Shown in pieces: positions 15,264-26,923 of a DNA stretch of 64,000 bases; within the stretch, counting starts at the first letter, position 1; each line of letters begins with the position of its first letter. Source of the DNA: Holophagales bacterium (lineage in GTDB: Bacteria; Acidobacteriota; Thermoanaerobaculia; UBA5066); assembly GCA_016719485.1 (NCBI GenBank), contig JADJZB010000030.1:28501-92500 (forward strand), given 5' to 3'. Made by a program: the position numbers and the translations under genes. The notes under the pieces were generated by a model. It saw only the letters and a program-made list of their open reading frames with translations, ran no database searches and was not told where the DNA came from.

Positions 15264-16753
15264 TCCCTGTGTCCGAATGTCGGCCGGGCGGTTCGCCAGG
15301 CCGACGGAGGCCGGGGCTGCGACGATCCGCGGACGGCGACACTCTCCCGCGCCGCGGCGACGGCCGCCGCGACGAGAGCCAGCTCCGCCGCGTCGTCGGA
15401 CGGGGCGGGGTCTCCGGGGTAGGCCCAGCTTTCGAGGAACTGGGTCGAAACGTTCGCGGAAAGGACGTCGGGGTCTTCGAGCAGGGCGAGGAAGAAGGGA
15501 ATGGAGGTTTCGATCCCCTCCACCCGCGTCTCGCAGAGTGCGCGACGCATCCTGCGGAGCGCCTCGTTCCGGTCAGAGCCGAAGGCGACGAGCTTGGCGA
15601 CCATCGGATCGTAGTCGAGGGGAATCGTGTCCCCCTCCTCGACACCCGAGTCGACGCGGATTCCCGGCCCCTGCGGCCACCTCAGACGGTGGATCGTTCC
15701 CGGCGACGGGGAGAAGCCGCTCGAGGGGTCCTCCGCATAGATCCGGCACTCGATGGCGTGCCCGCGGGGCTCGGGACGGTGTTCGAAGCTGATCGGCTCG
15801 CCGAGGGCGATCCGGATCATCTCGGCGACGAGGTCGACGCCGTAGACCATCTCGGTCACCGGGTGCTCGACCTGGATCCGCGTGTTCATCTCGAGGAAGT
15901 AGAAGCGTCCGTCGCGGGCGAGGAGGAACTCGACCGTCCCTGCAGAGACGTAGGAGACCGACCGGGCGGCCGCGACGGCGGCCTCCTCCATGCGGGCCCG
16001 CAGCTCGGGCGACACGACGGGGGACGGACACTCCTCGAGGACCTTCTGGTGCCGCCGCTGCAGGGAGCACTCGCGCTCGCCGAGGGAGACGACGCGGCCG
16101 GTCCGGTCGCCCAGGACCTGGACCTCCACGTGCCGCGGCTTCTCGACGTAGAGCTCGCAGTAGACCGCATCGTCGGCGAAGAACGAGACGGCCTCGCTCC
16201 TGGCGCGCTCGAAGGCGGCAGGGACCTCGTCCTCGGCCCTCACGATCCGCATTCCCTTCCCGCCTCCACCGGCGGCCGCCTTGAGGAGGAGGGGAAAGCC
16301 GTGCTCGCGCCCGAAGGCGGCGATCTCGGCCGGGCCTTTCGCGGGGGTCGTCATGCCCGGGACGATCGGGACGCCCGCGGCCTTCATCCGCGCGCGGGAC
16401 TCGGTCTTGCTGCCCATCGCGGCGATCGATTCCGGGTCGGGACCGACCCAGACGAGCCCGGCGTCGCGCACGGCCTTCGCGAAAGCGGCGTTCTCGGCCA
16501 GGAAGCCGAAGCCGGGATGAACGAGGCGGGCCCCGGTCCTCTTCGCCGCCTCGATGAGCTTCTCCGGCACGAGGTACGACTCGCGCGCGGGAGCCGGGCC
16601 GATGCCGACGGCGTGGTCGGCGAGCCGTACGTGGAGCGAGGCCCGGTCGGCATCGGAAAAGACGGCGACGGGTGAGATCCCGAGGTCCCGGCAGGCTCGT
16701 GCGATCCGGACGGCGATCTCACCGCGGTTCGCGATGAGGAGCCGCTCGGTCAC
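15260..16753 (-). CDS. Biotin carboxylase subunit of an acyl-CoA carboxylase
   Basis: A protein of 497 residues that uses ATP and bicarbonate to carboxylate biotin on the downstream carrier. The N-terminus ERLLIANRGEIAVRIARACR is diagnostic. The ATP-grasp loop AAGGGGKGMRI is at about 160-170, followed by HVEVQVLGD, ECSLQRRHQKVLEE and EMNTRIQVEHPVTE, then a C-terminal domain with YDPMVAKL. The start is GTG 16753; no ATG lies between it and the family N-terminus. Residues after about 450 are longer and less conserved than in AccC. A 43-base gap carrying an inverted GGGGTCAGGTCT repeat separates it from the carboxyltransferase gene upstream. Confidence 0.92.
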   Translation of the reverse strand: MTERLLIANRGEIAVRIARACRDLGISPVAVFSDADRASLHVRLADHAVGIGPAPARESYLVPEKLIEAAKRTGARLVHPGFGFLAENAAFAKAVRDAGLVWVGPDPESIAAMGSKTESRARMKAAGVPIVPGMTTPAKGPAEIAAFGREHGFPLLLKAAAGGGGKGMRIVRAEDEVPAAFERARSEAVSFFADDAVYCELYVEKPRHVEVQVLGDRTGRVVSLGERECSLQRRHQKVLEECPSPVVSPELRARMEEAAVAAARSVSYVSAGTVEFLLARDGRFYFLEMNTRIQVEHPVTEMVYGVDLVAEMIRIALGEPISFEHRPEPRGHAIECRIYAEDPSSGFSPSPGTIHRLRWPQGPGIRVDSGVEEGDTIPLDYDPMVAKLVAFGSDRNEALRRMRRALCETRVEGIETSIPFFLALLEDPDVLSANVSTQFLESWAYPGDPAPSDDAAELALVAAAVAAARESVAVRGSSQPRPPSAWRTARPTFGHRE

Positions 16754-16778
16754 GCGATCCCCGCAGAGTGTAGAAGGT

Positions 16779-16790
16779 AGACCTGACCCC
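16779..16790 (-). repeat. Inverted copy of the GGGGTCAGGTCT repeat between carboxylase genes
   Basis: Read on the minus strand, GGGGTCAGGTCT is followed by ACCTTCTACAC, similar to the copy at the kamE stop (1809-1836). It fills most of the 43-base gap between the carboxyltransferase stop and the biotin carboxylase start, so a repeat has landed inside an operon and may affect the ribosome-binding region of the downstream gene. Confidence 0.6.
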
Positions 16791-16796
16791 GCGTTC

Positions 16797-18356
<1,560 letters not shown>

Positions 18357-18372
18357 CCGTTCGCTCCCCCGC

Positions 18373-18651
18373 TCAGAGCGGAATTTTCTTCTTCTCCGCG
18401 AGCAGGCGCTTGGCTTTCCGAAAGACCTCGGAGTAGTCGAACCCGGCCCCGCCGAGCGCGCCGGTGTTGGCGCGGAGGAGCTTGTCGACCTCGACTTCCA
18501 GCTGGCGCTCGCGGTCGCGGTCGAAGGCGAGCGTGGCCTCGACGACCCTGCGAACCTCGGCGGGCGACTTCGCCCTCACGAGGCCGGATTCGATGAGGCG
18601 CCGCGCCACGAAGGCGGCGCACGCGGCGATTCGGGCGTCCGGGGCGGCCAT
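18373..18651 (-). CDS. DUF507 family protein
   Basis: A protein of 92 residues from ATG 18651; an alternative ATG at 18675 would add eight residues with no family match. The layout fits DUF507: an N-terminal helix (AAFVARRLIESGLVR), a central acidic helix (AFDRDRERQLEVEVDKLLRAN), and a C-terminal FDYSEVFRKAKRLLAEKKKI segment. DUF507 function is unknown; members are small and cytoplasmic. It sits 16 bases before the carboxyltransferase gene and diverges from tldD 65 bases away, so the promoter of this operon lies in that short gap. Confidence 0.7.
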   Translation of the reverse strand: MAAPDARIAACAAFVARRLIESGLVRAKSPAEVRRVVEATLAFDRDRERQLEVEVDKLLRANTGALGGAGFDYSEVFRKAKRLLAEKKKIPL

Positions 18652-18716
18652 GGCCGCGGAGGATACAGCAGGCAATCGAGCGCTTCGCCCCCGGTCTGCC
18701 TAGAATCGGGGCAGCG

Positions 18717-20075
18717 ATGGGCAGCCCGGCGGATCTGATGCGCGACGCGGACGACGCGGTGAAGCTCGTCTCGGGGCTCCTGCGCCGGGGCGAGTCGGGC
18801 GAAGCCTTTCGCGAGCGGACCCGCACCGAGACGTGGACCGCCTCCGAGTCCGGGCTCCTCGCCCCCGCGCTCGCCGAGGAGAGCGGGACGGCGGTGAGGA
18901 TCCGGCGCGAGGGGAGCCTCCTCCTCGTGGCGCGCTCCGGAGCCGGCCCCGAGGCGCTGCGGGACGCGGTCCGGGAAGCGGGGCGGCGCGCGGGAAACGC
19001 CCCTTTCTTCAAGGCGCACCGTGGCGCCGCGCCCGCCCCGCCGCCGGCCGGCGCGGAGAGGCCGGAAGAGGAGGAAGGGCGGACGGCGGCGCTCGCCGCG
19101 GCGTTCGCGCGCGCCCTCCCCGATCCGCGCGGCCTGGTGCTGTCCGTCGAGGTCTCGCGCGTCGTGACCGAGCGGACGGTCGTCACGCCCCGGGCGTTCC
19201 TGCCGTGCGGCGTGCGAACGCGGCTCGTCGCCTCGGGGACGATCCGCCGGGCGGGCTCGGAACGGCCGTTCTCGTTCCAGTCGGCACGCCCCTTCGGCGA
19301 GGCGGCGGACGCACTCGCCGCCGCGCTCCGCGATGCGGCCCGTCCCTCGTCGGGCCTTCCCCCCGCACCGGGCCCTGTCGACGTCGTCTTTTCCCCGTCG
19401 GCCGCCTCGGTCTTCTGGCACGAGGTGGTCGGCCACGCCCTCGAGGCGGACGCGGGCGAACGCGGTTCGGTCCTCTCCCGCGTGAAAGGGGCCGCGGTCG
19501 CTCCTGCCGGCCTCGACATCGTCGACGACCCGGGCCGGGGCGACCTCCCGGGTGCCTACGGGGTCGACGACGAGGGAACGCTCGCGCGCGCCGTGCCGCT
19601 CCTGGCGGGCGGCGTCGTCACGGGGCTCCTGTCCGACCGGCGCTCCGGCGCCGTCGACTCGAACGGCCACGGCCGGACCTCGAGCTTCCGGCGCCCGCCT
19701 CGGGTCCGGATGTCGAACCTCGTCGCCTGCGCGGGGGAGGCGAGCCTCGAGGAGCTGCTCGACCGGTGCGGCGACGGCCTCTACGTCCGGGAGGTGGCGA
19801 GCGGCTCGGCCGATCCCGAGTCGGGGCGGTTCGTCCTCCTCGTCTCGGCCGCCGACGGGATCAGACGCGGCCGGAGGAGCTCGCCGCTGGCCCCCTTCGC
19901 CCTGTCCGGAGAGATCCTCTCCGCTCTCGCCTCCGTCGAGGAGACGTGGGGCAGCGACGTCCTTCCCGCAACGGGCCTCTCCGTCTGCGTGAAAGGGGGC
20001 GACGCGGTCCCCGTGGGGGGCGCGGCCGCGGCGCTCCTGGTCCGCGGCCTGACGGCACGGGCGGCGCGCCGGTGA
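18717..20075 (+). CDS. tldD: TldD-family metalloprotease
   Basis: A protein of 452 residues. TldD carries the metal site of the TldD/TldE(PmbA) heterodimer, which trims peptides. The HExxxH motif is HEVVGHALEAD (His235, Glu236, His240), and a later cysteine in GLSVCVKGGDAVPVG fits the third metal ligand. GRTSSFRRPPRVRMSN corresponds to the conserved segment before the C-terminal barrel. The N-terminal ~190 residues are more diverged than the rest. It overlaps the following pmbA-like gene by GTGA, as expected for an obligate pair. It starts at 18717 (ATG), 65 bases from divergent DUF507. Confidence 0.88.
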   Translation: MGSPADLMRDADDAVKLVSGLLRRGESGEAFRERTRTETWTASESGLLAPALAEESGTAVRIRREGSLLLVARSGAGPEALRDAVREAGRRAGNAPFFKAHRGAAPAPPPAGAERPEEEEGRTAALAAAFARALPDPRGLVLSVEVSRVVTERTVVTPRAFLPCGVRTRLVASGTIRRAGSERPFSFQSARPFGEAADALAAALRDAARPSSGLPPAPGPVDVVFSPSAASVFWHEVVGHALEADAGERGSVLSRVKGAAVAPAGLDIVDDPGRGDLPGAYGVDDEGTLARAVPLLAGGVVTGLLSDRRSGAVDSNGHGRTSSFRRPPRVRMSNLVACAGEASLEELLDRCGDGLYVREVASGSADPESGRFVLLVSAADGIRRGRRSSPLAPFALSGEILSALASVEETWGSDVLPATGLSVCVKGGDAVPVGGAAAALLVRGLTARAARR

Positions 20076-21412
20076 CGCACGGCGCCGACGACCGCCTCTT
20101 CGAACGGGTGCTCGACGCCTCGGCGGGCGACGGCGCGGGGGCCGAGCTCTACGAGCGGCGCGGCGCCCTCCTGGAGCTGACCGAGGACGAGGAGGGATCG
20201 ACACTCCTCGAGTCTCACGAGCGAGGGCTCGCCCTCCGGCTCTTCAAGGCGGGACGCTCCGCGTTCGCGGCCGCGGGGCCCGACCGCTCCGAGTACCTTC
20301 CCGCCGAAGCGCGCCGGCGCCTGCCCAGGGCCCGCGCGCGGCGCGGCGTGCGGCTTCCGGGCCCGGCGGCCGGCGAGATCGCCGAGCACCGCCCGCTCTC
20401 CGACCCGCCTCCCCCCGACGCCGACCTCGCCCGGACGCTCCTGACCAGCTTCCGCCAGGCGCTCACCGCCTCCGGTCGCGGGGCGGTGACGGTGCGCGAC
20501 GCCTCGGTCTCGCTCGGAGAGAGGGCGGAACGGCTCGCCACGACGGCGGGGCGCGATGCGACGTGGGGAAGCCGTCTCGCGACACTCGTGGCCACGGTCG
20601 TCGGCCGCTCCTCTGCCGGACGCTTCTCGGCCCGCGTGGTGGGCGCCGCTTCGCGCCCCGAGGAGCTGCCTGTGGCGCGCCTCGCACGGCACGCCGCCGA
20701 CCGGGTCCTCCTGCCGCTCAACGGCCGGCCATTCGAGGCGACGAGGGCCGACATCCTCCTCGATCCCCTCGTCGCCGCTCACCTCGTGGGCCGGCTCGCA
20801 CCCCTGTTCTTCGGCGACGAGGAAGAAGCCCTCCTGGCGGCTCGGACCCGCGAAGGGCGGGACGCGCTCGCCGCACCCCTCGTTTCCCTCGTGGACGACG
20901 CCGCCGCCCCGGGCGGGCTCGTCCGGGGGGTGCGGGACGGCGAGGGGACGCTCCAGGGGCGGACCCGCCTCGTCGACCGCGGGATGCCGTTCGGCCGCCT
21001 CACCGACATCGCCGCGGCGGGCCGCCTCTCCCGCTCCCCCTCCGGAAGCGCCGTCCGGGTCGCGTGGAGCGCGCCGCCGCGGATCGGCCTGACGAACTTC
21101 TTCGTCGATCCCCTGCCCGGAGTCTCCCCTCTCGACCTGCTGGGAAGCGTGGGGAGAGGCCTCTACGCCGCGGTCCTCCTCGAGAGACCCGAGGTGGACC
21201 TTTCCGCAGACACGTTCCGGCTCGTCGTCGCCGGGTACGTCGTGGAGAAGGGACGGGCCACGGAAAGGGTGTCTGAGGCCACGGTCTCCGGCCGTCTCTC
21301 CGATTTCCTCCGGGGGATCGCCGGCATCGGGGACGACCTGAAGTTCGCGCTCGGAGGCACCGGGAGCGCCGGCTCGCCGACGCTCCTCGTGCCGCGCTGG
21401 AAAACCGGCTGA
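20072..21412 (+). CDS. pmbA: PmbA/TldE-family protein
   Basis: A protein of 446 residues from a GTG that overlaps the tldD stop. PmbA is the non-metal partner of TldD. It has the corresponding fold without the HExxxH motif; ARADILLDPLVAAHLVGRLA stands where TldD has its metal helix. LFFGDEEEALLAART, TRLVDRGMPFGRLTD, RIGLTNFFVDP and the C-terminal AGYVVEKGRATERVSEATVSG with IAGIGDDLKFA are family features. The N-terminal third is shorter and Arg-rich compared with E. coli PmbA. It converges on the TPR gene with a 12-base gap, so transcripts probably overlap at their ends. Confidence 0.82.
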   Translation: MTHGADDRLFERVLDASAGDGAGAELYERRGALLELTEDEEGSTLLESHERGLALRLFKAGRSAFAAAGPDRSEYLPAEARRRLPRARARRGVRLPGPAAGEIAEHRPLSDPPPPDADLARTLLTSFRQALTASGRGAVTVRDASVSLGERAERLATTAGRDATWGSRLATLVATVVGRSSAGRFSARVVGAASRPEELPVARLARHAADRVLLPLNGRPFEATRADILLDPLVAAHLVGRLAPLFFGDEEEALLAARTREGRDALAAPLVSLVDDAAAPGGLVRGVRDGEGTLQGRTRLVDRGMPFGRLTDIAAAGRLSRSPSGSAVRVAWSAPPRIGLTNFFVDPLPGVSPLDLLGSVGRGLYAAVLLERPEVDLSADTFRLVVAGYVVEKGRATERVSEATVSGRLSDFLRGIAGIGDDLKFALGGTGSAGSPTLLVPRWKTG

Positions 21413-21424
21413 ACCGGTCGGCCC

Positions 21425-22432
21425 TCAGTCGCCCTTCGGCGGCTCGGGCGGCCCTCCCGGTCCTGGAGCCGGCACCCGACGCGGCGCTCCCGTGGGGGCC
21501 GGCACGGGCACGACACCCGTGCCGGGCGCCGCGCTTCCCTCTTCGAGCCCGGGAACCGGCGCCGCGGCGGGTGCCGCAGAGTCCGGTACCTCGCGGGCCG
21601 GCGCGGGCGAAACCTCGATCGGCCCGTCACCCTCGCTCCCCGTGCGCTGGGAATAGGCCCTGCGGCGGCGCGTCAGCGGTTCCGTCGTCGACGGCACCAC
21701 CATCGGACGTGCGGAGGTCGGGGGCGGCACGCTCGTCACGACGGGCCCGGTCCGGGGAGGCTCCTCGATCTCGACGATGGCCTGCGGCGCCTTCGCACGA
21801 TTCTGGAAGAACGCGGCGACCCGGGACGGATCCGACAGCTGGTTCGAGAACGGTATCGCGGCGTCGACCCGTCTCCGTTGGTACGTTTCGAGGAGGACCC
21901 GCGCCCGCAGACGGGTCGCCACGGCGAACGGGTTGACCCTGGCATCGAAAAGCGACGTGTCGACCCGGAGCGACTTCGAGTAGGCGTTGATCGCGGCGCT
22001 CTCGTTTCCGAGCGTCTCCTCCGCGAAGCCGAGCATCCACCAGGCCGGCCAGTTGCCCGGATCGGTCTTCACCGCCCGGCGGAAGCGGGACCGGGCGGAC
22101 CCCCACTCGCCGCGAAGGGCCTCGACGAGGCCGGCGTTGAAGGAAGGCCGGGAGTCCGCTGGAGCGAGCTCGGCGGCCGTGTCGAAAGACCGGAGGGCGT
22201 CGCGCCAGAAGCCGTCCCACGCCACGAGGCAGCCGAGGTCGTTGTGGAGGGTGGCGTCCGACGGGCTCTGCTCGATCTTCGAGATCGTCTCCAGGATGGC
22301 GGCGTGGTGAGGAATCGCCGGGTCGAGCGACGCCCTGTAGACATCCTTGCCGGCCGCGGGAGATGCGCCGAGGGACGCCGCGAGGACCGCGCCCGCGAGG
22401 AACGCCTTATGGAACGGAACGAACATCGTCAC
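21425..22432 (-). CDS. Secreted TPR-repeat protein with proline-rich tail
   Basis: About 335 residues. The GTG at 22432 overlaps the upstream stop (GTGA); an ATG two codons later is an alternative. An N-terminal signal peptide (AFLAGAVLAASLGASPAAG) is followed by about three tetratricopeptide-like helix pairs (residues 50-160: ATLHNDLGCLVAWDGFWRDA, SRPSFNAGLVEALRGEWGSA, WPAWWMLGFAEETLGNESAA). The last ~120 residues are Pro/Ala/Gly-rich and unlikely to fold. It is probably a periplasmic scaffold; no specific function can be assigned. It is translationally coupled to the MXAN_5187-like gene. Confidence 0.65.
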   Translation of the reverse strand: MTMFVPFHKAFLAGAVLAASLGASPAAGKDVYRASLDPAIPHHAAILETISKIEQSPSDATLHNDLGCLVAWDGFWRDALRSFDTAAELAPADSRPSFNAGLVEALRGEWGSARSRFRRAVKTDPGNWPAWWMLGFAEETLGNESAAINAYSKSLRVDTSLFDARVNPFAVATRLRARVLLETYQRRRVDAAIPFSNQLSDPSRVAAFFQNRAKAPQAIVEIEEPPRTGPVVTSVPPPTSARPMVVPSTTEPLTRRRRAYSQRTGSEGDGPIEVSPAPAREVPDSAAPAAAPVPGLEEGSAAPGTGVVPVPAPTGAPRRVPAPGPGGPPEPPKGD

Positions 22433-23148
22433 CCCTTCGGCCCGGGAGCTACGGGACGGCCGACGAGGCGGACCCGTCCGTCCGTCGTCTGGACTTCGAA
22501 GACGAGCCGCGACGAGCCGGTCTTGCGGCGGATCTCGTCCGCCTGCCGTCTCACCGACTCCTCGAACTTCTCGTACTTCAGCCTCGACACGTCCTCTCCC
22601 AGGGCCTGCCGGGCCGCCACGTACCTCTCGAAGAGGGGCGTGAAGTCGACCCGGTTCCTCGGTTTTACGGAAGGACCGGCCGCTGCGTCGGGCCGGGGGG
22701 GCTCGGCCGACACGGGGGTGTCGCGGTTCACCGCCCGTTCTGCAGCGGCGAGGAGAGCTTCGACGTCGGGGGCCGCAGCTGCCGCCGCCTTCTTCTCTCT
22801 GCCCTTGCCTGTCGTCGCCGATCCCGACCCGGAGCCCGGCGCCATGACCGACGAGAGAGGGGCGAGGCGGCGTACCGGCCCGGTCCGGCCCTCTTCCCGG
22901 GCCTGCATCCGCTTGTCCCAGAGCTCGACGAACGAGTAGAAGCGGCCCTGGAGCGCCTGGAGCCGGAAGCGTTCGGCGGCCTTCTCCATCTCCGCGTTCG
23001 CGAGCTTGCGAAGGGTCTCCTCGATCGTCCGCCGGCTCGGCAGGGGCGGGCGCTTCACCTCGCCGCCGAAGAAACGCTCGTATTCGATCCTGAGGGTCGT
23101 TATGCCCCGGTCCAGGTCGACCAGCTCCCGTTCAAACGAGACAGCCAT
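22429..23148 (-). CDS. MXAN_5187 C-terminal-domain-like protein
   Basis: A protein of 239 residues. The N-terminal helix region (FERELVDLDRGITTLRIEYE, then RFFGG) and the C-terminal DFTPLFERYVAARQALGEDV with LKYEKFEESVRRQADEIRRK and VFEVQTTDGRVRLVGRPV resemble MXAN_5187-type proteins of myxobacteria. The middle (110-165) is Ala/Pro/Lys-rich linker. No signal peptide or membrane segment is visible. Function is unknown. The start is ATG 23148; only 23 bases separate it from the divergent selA start, so its promoter must reach into selA coding sequence or vice versa. Confidence 0.6.
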   Translation of the reverse strand: MAVSFERELVDLDRGITTLRIEYERFFGGEVKRPPLPSRRTIEETLRKLANAEMEKAAERFRLQALQGRFYSFVELWDKRMQAREEGRTGPVRRLAPLSSVMAPGSGSGSATTGKGREKKAAAAAAPDVEALLAAAERAVNRDTPVSAEPPRPDAAAGPSVKPRNRVDFTPLFERYVAARQALGEDVSRLKYEKFEESVRRQADEIRRKTGSSRLVFEVQTTDGRVRLVGRPVAPGPKG

Positions 23149-23171
23149 CGCTGCGATAGATTCTACGGGTC

Positions 23172-24551
23172 TTGGCAACACCCGTAACCATCCCCCCTTC
23201 GATCGAGACGCTTCTGTCGGACGAGCGGGGTCTGGAGCTCGCGACCCGTCACGGACGCCTTCGGACGAGGGAAGCTCTCCGCGAGGCCGCGGACCGGCTT
23301 CGGCGAGGCGGCCTCGCGGCCGGAGAGGACGCCGCCGGCGCGGTCCTCGACGCGGCCGACACGGCCCTCGCACTTCGCCCGCCGGCGGGACCGAGGCCCG
23401 TCGTCAACGCCACGGGGGTCCTCCTCCACACGAATCTCGGGCGGGCCCCGCTCGCCGCCGCCGCACGGGAGGCCGTCCTCAGGTCCTGCGGCTACGCGAC
23501 GCTGGAGCTGGACCTGACGACCGGCGGGCGCGGGAAGAGGGGCGAGCACGTGCGGCCCCTCCTCCTCGAGCTGATGGCCCCGGGCCGCGACGACCTCGAC
23601 GCCCTGGCCGTCACGAACACCGCTGCCGCGCTTCTCCTCGCCCTCGACACGCTCGCCAACGGCCGGCCCGTCGCCGTCTCGAGGGGCGAGCTCGTCGCGA
23701 TCGGAGGCGACTTCCGCGTCCCCTCGATCATGGCCCGCAGCGGAGCCTCGCTCCTCGAGGTCGGGACGACGAACAAGACGACGCCCGACGACTACGCCGA
23801 GGCTGTCCGCGCCGGGGCCGTGGCGATCCTGAAGGTGAGACCTTCGAACTACCGGATCGTCGGCTTCACCGAGGAAGTCTCTCTCCGCGCGCTCGCACCC
23901 CTCTGCAGGGAGGCGCGCATCCCGCTTCTCTACGACGCCGGCGCGGGCGCTCCCGAGCGCTTCGAAGAGTCCGGCCTCTTCGACGAGCCGGTCCCCGCCG
24001 AGGCGCTCGCCCAGGGAGCCGACCTCGTCTGCTTCTCGGGGGACAAGACGCTCGGCGGGCCGCAGGCGGGGATCCTGCTCGGAGCCTCCGCTCTCGTCGG
24101 CGCCTGTGCGAGGAACCCGCTCGCGCGCGCCCTGCGCCCCGACAAGCTCGTCCTGGCCGCGCTCGCGGCGACTCTCGACCTGCACCTTTCGGGGAGGGCC
24201 TCCGAGATCCCCTTCTACGCGATGCTGGCGGTACCCGTGGCGCGCCTGGCGGAGCGGGCGCGCCGGCTCGCGGCGGCGGCAGCGGCGTTCGGATGGGAGG
24301 CCGAGGCGGCCCCCCTGGTCGCCATCGCCGGCGGCGGAACGGGAACGGAATCGACGCTCCCCTCGTTCGGTCTTCTCCTGCGCCACCCGTCCCTCGGCGA
24401 GACCGAGGCGGCGGCCCGGCTCCGCTCGCGAGAGCTGCCCGTCCTCGTCCGCATCTCGGAGGGAAGGCTCGTCGTCGATCTCCGCTCGGTCACCCCGGAG
24501 GAGGACGACGAGATCCTGAGAGCGCTCGGGGACGCCTGCACGCGGCCCTGA
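23172..24551 (+). CDS. selA: L-seryl-tRNA(Sec) selenium transferase
   Basis: A protein of 459 residues. SelA converts Ser-tRNA(Sec) to Sec-tRNA(Sec) using selenophosphate and PLP. Typical motifs are NATGVLLHTNLGRAPL near residue 79, the PLP-lysine loop CFSGDKTLGGPQAGI (Lys292), EVGTTNKT, and the C-terminal VDLRSVTPEEDDEI. A TTG start at 23172 fits the family N-terminus (IPPSIETLLSDERGLELATR). No selB, selD or selC (tRNA-Sec) was recognised nearby, and no selenoprotein was identified in this window. It converges on the response-regulator gene with a 7-base gap. Confidence 0.93.
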   Translation: MATPVTIPPSIETLLSDERGLELATRHGRLRTREALREAADRLRRGGLAAGEDAAGAVLDAADTALALRPPAGPRPVVNATGVLLHTNLGRAPLAAAAREAVLRSCGYATLELDLTTGGRGKRGEHVRPLLLELMAPGRDDLDALAVTNTAAALLLALDTLANGRPVAVSRGELVAIGGDFRVPSIMARSGASLLEVGTTNKTTPDDYAEAVRAGAVAILKVRPSNYRIVGFTEEVSLRALAPLCREARIPLLYDAGAGAPERFEESGLFDEPVPAEALAQGADLVCFSGDKTLGGPQAGILLGASALVGACARNPLARALRPDKLVLAALAATLDLHLSGRASEIPFYAMLAVPVARLAERARRLAAAAAAFGWEAEAAPLVAIAGGGTGTESTLPSFGLLLRHPSLGETEAAARLRSRELPVLVRISEGRLVVDLRSVTPEEDDEILRALGDACTRP

Positions 24552-24558
24552 CGGGCCG

Positions 24559-25920
<1,362 letters not shown>

Positions 25921-25942
25921 CCCGGCCCGAGGCGCCCCCGGC

Positions 25943-26869
25943 TCAGACGCCGCCGCCCGGAGGCTTCGGCTGGTTGGACGAAGGCTGGGGAACGTAGCTA
26001 CCGCCCGGCTTCTCCGGCGCGCCCACCGGGGCGTTCGGCGCGGGGGCCGGCATGTCGGGCGAGCGGAGCACGGGCGCTGGAGTCGGCGCCGGGGTCGGAG
26101 CCGCGGTCGGTGCCGGAGTCGGCTCGACGGGAGCGGCCCCGCCCGATGACGTGGCGGACGCTCCGGCGGAGGAGGATCCACCCGCCACGGTCACTTCCCG
26201 CTTCGAAGCGCGCCAACGCGGCGAGGCCCTCACGTTGCGGACCGCCACCTCGCTGTCGAGCTGGGCGGTGAACGTGGCCTTCTCGCCAGGGGCGAGGGCG
26301 TCCGCAGAGAGCTGCCCGAAGGCGCTCGAGACGGTCTGGCCCTGGTCCCCCACGGCCTCGACCGTGATCGCGACGCCTTCGACGGGGCTTTCGCCGGCGT
26401 TCTGGACCGAGCCCGTCACGACCGTTCCGTTCGCGGCCTTCCTCGCCGACACGTTGCTGACGATGACGCGTCCCGCACCGGCCGCCTTCTTCTCCTCGCC
26501 CGGCTCGAGGTATCCGCCCGCGACGTCCTGATCCGTCAGGACGACCGAGGCCTTTCTTCCATCGCGCGTGGCGTTGGCCGCGTCGACGAGGCTCGGGGCC
26601 CGCACGGCCGTGGGAGCGGCGGCAGGGACTTTCGCCATCTCCGCCGCCCGCGCGGCGGCGGCCGCCGTCTTTGCGGTGTCGATCTCGGAAGCAGGAATCG
26701 AGACGAGCTTGCCGTCCGTGAGCACGAGAACCGCCTGACTCCCGCGAATCACCAGCGGTTTCTTCGTTTCGAGGGTCCGGCCGTCCTTGAGGACGACCCT
26801 GTCGGCCGCGAGCGGCCCAGCTGTGAGGCTGATGAGCCCGAGCACGAGCAGCGATGAAGCGCGGCGCAT
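25943..26869 (-). CDS. Secreted FxLYD-like protein with proline-rich C-terminus
   Basis: A protein of 308 residues. A good Shine-Dalgarno (GGAGG) lies just before ATG 26869. A signal peptide (LLVLGLISLTAGPLAA) precedes a short segment typical of envelope proteins that begin VVLKDGRTLETKKPLVIRG. Residues about 130-220 resemble an FxLYD/DUF3426 beta-sandwich (VIVSNVSARKAANGTVVTGS, NAGESPVEGVAITVEAVG, LAPGEKATFTAQL). The remainder is a Pro/Ala/Thr-rich tail ending in glycines. It probably lies in the periplasm or at the surface; function unknown. Confidence 0.6.
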   Translation of the reverse strand: MRRASSLLVLGLISLTAGPLAADRVVLKDGRTLETKKPLVIRGSQAVLVLTDGKLVSIPASEIDTAKTAAAAARAAEMAKVPAAAPTAVRAPSLVDAANATRDGRKASVVLTDQDVAGGYLEPGEEKKAAGAGRVIVSNVSARKAANGTVVTGSVQNAGESPVEGVAITVEAVGDQGQTVSSAFGQLSADALAPGEKATFTAQLDSEVAVRNVRASPRWRASKREVTVAGGSSSAGASATSSGGAAPVEPTPAPTAAPTPAPTPAPVLRSPDMPAPAPNAPVGAPEKPGGSYVPQPSSNQPKPPGGGV

Positions 26870-26923
26870 GGGACACCTCCGGTCAGGAAAGCATAGCACC
26901 GCGGAGTCGGGGTGACTCGGCGG

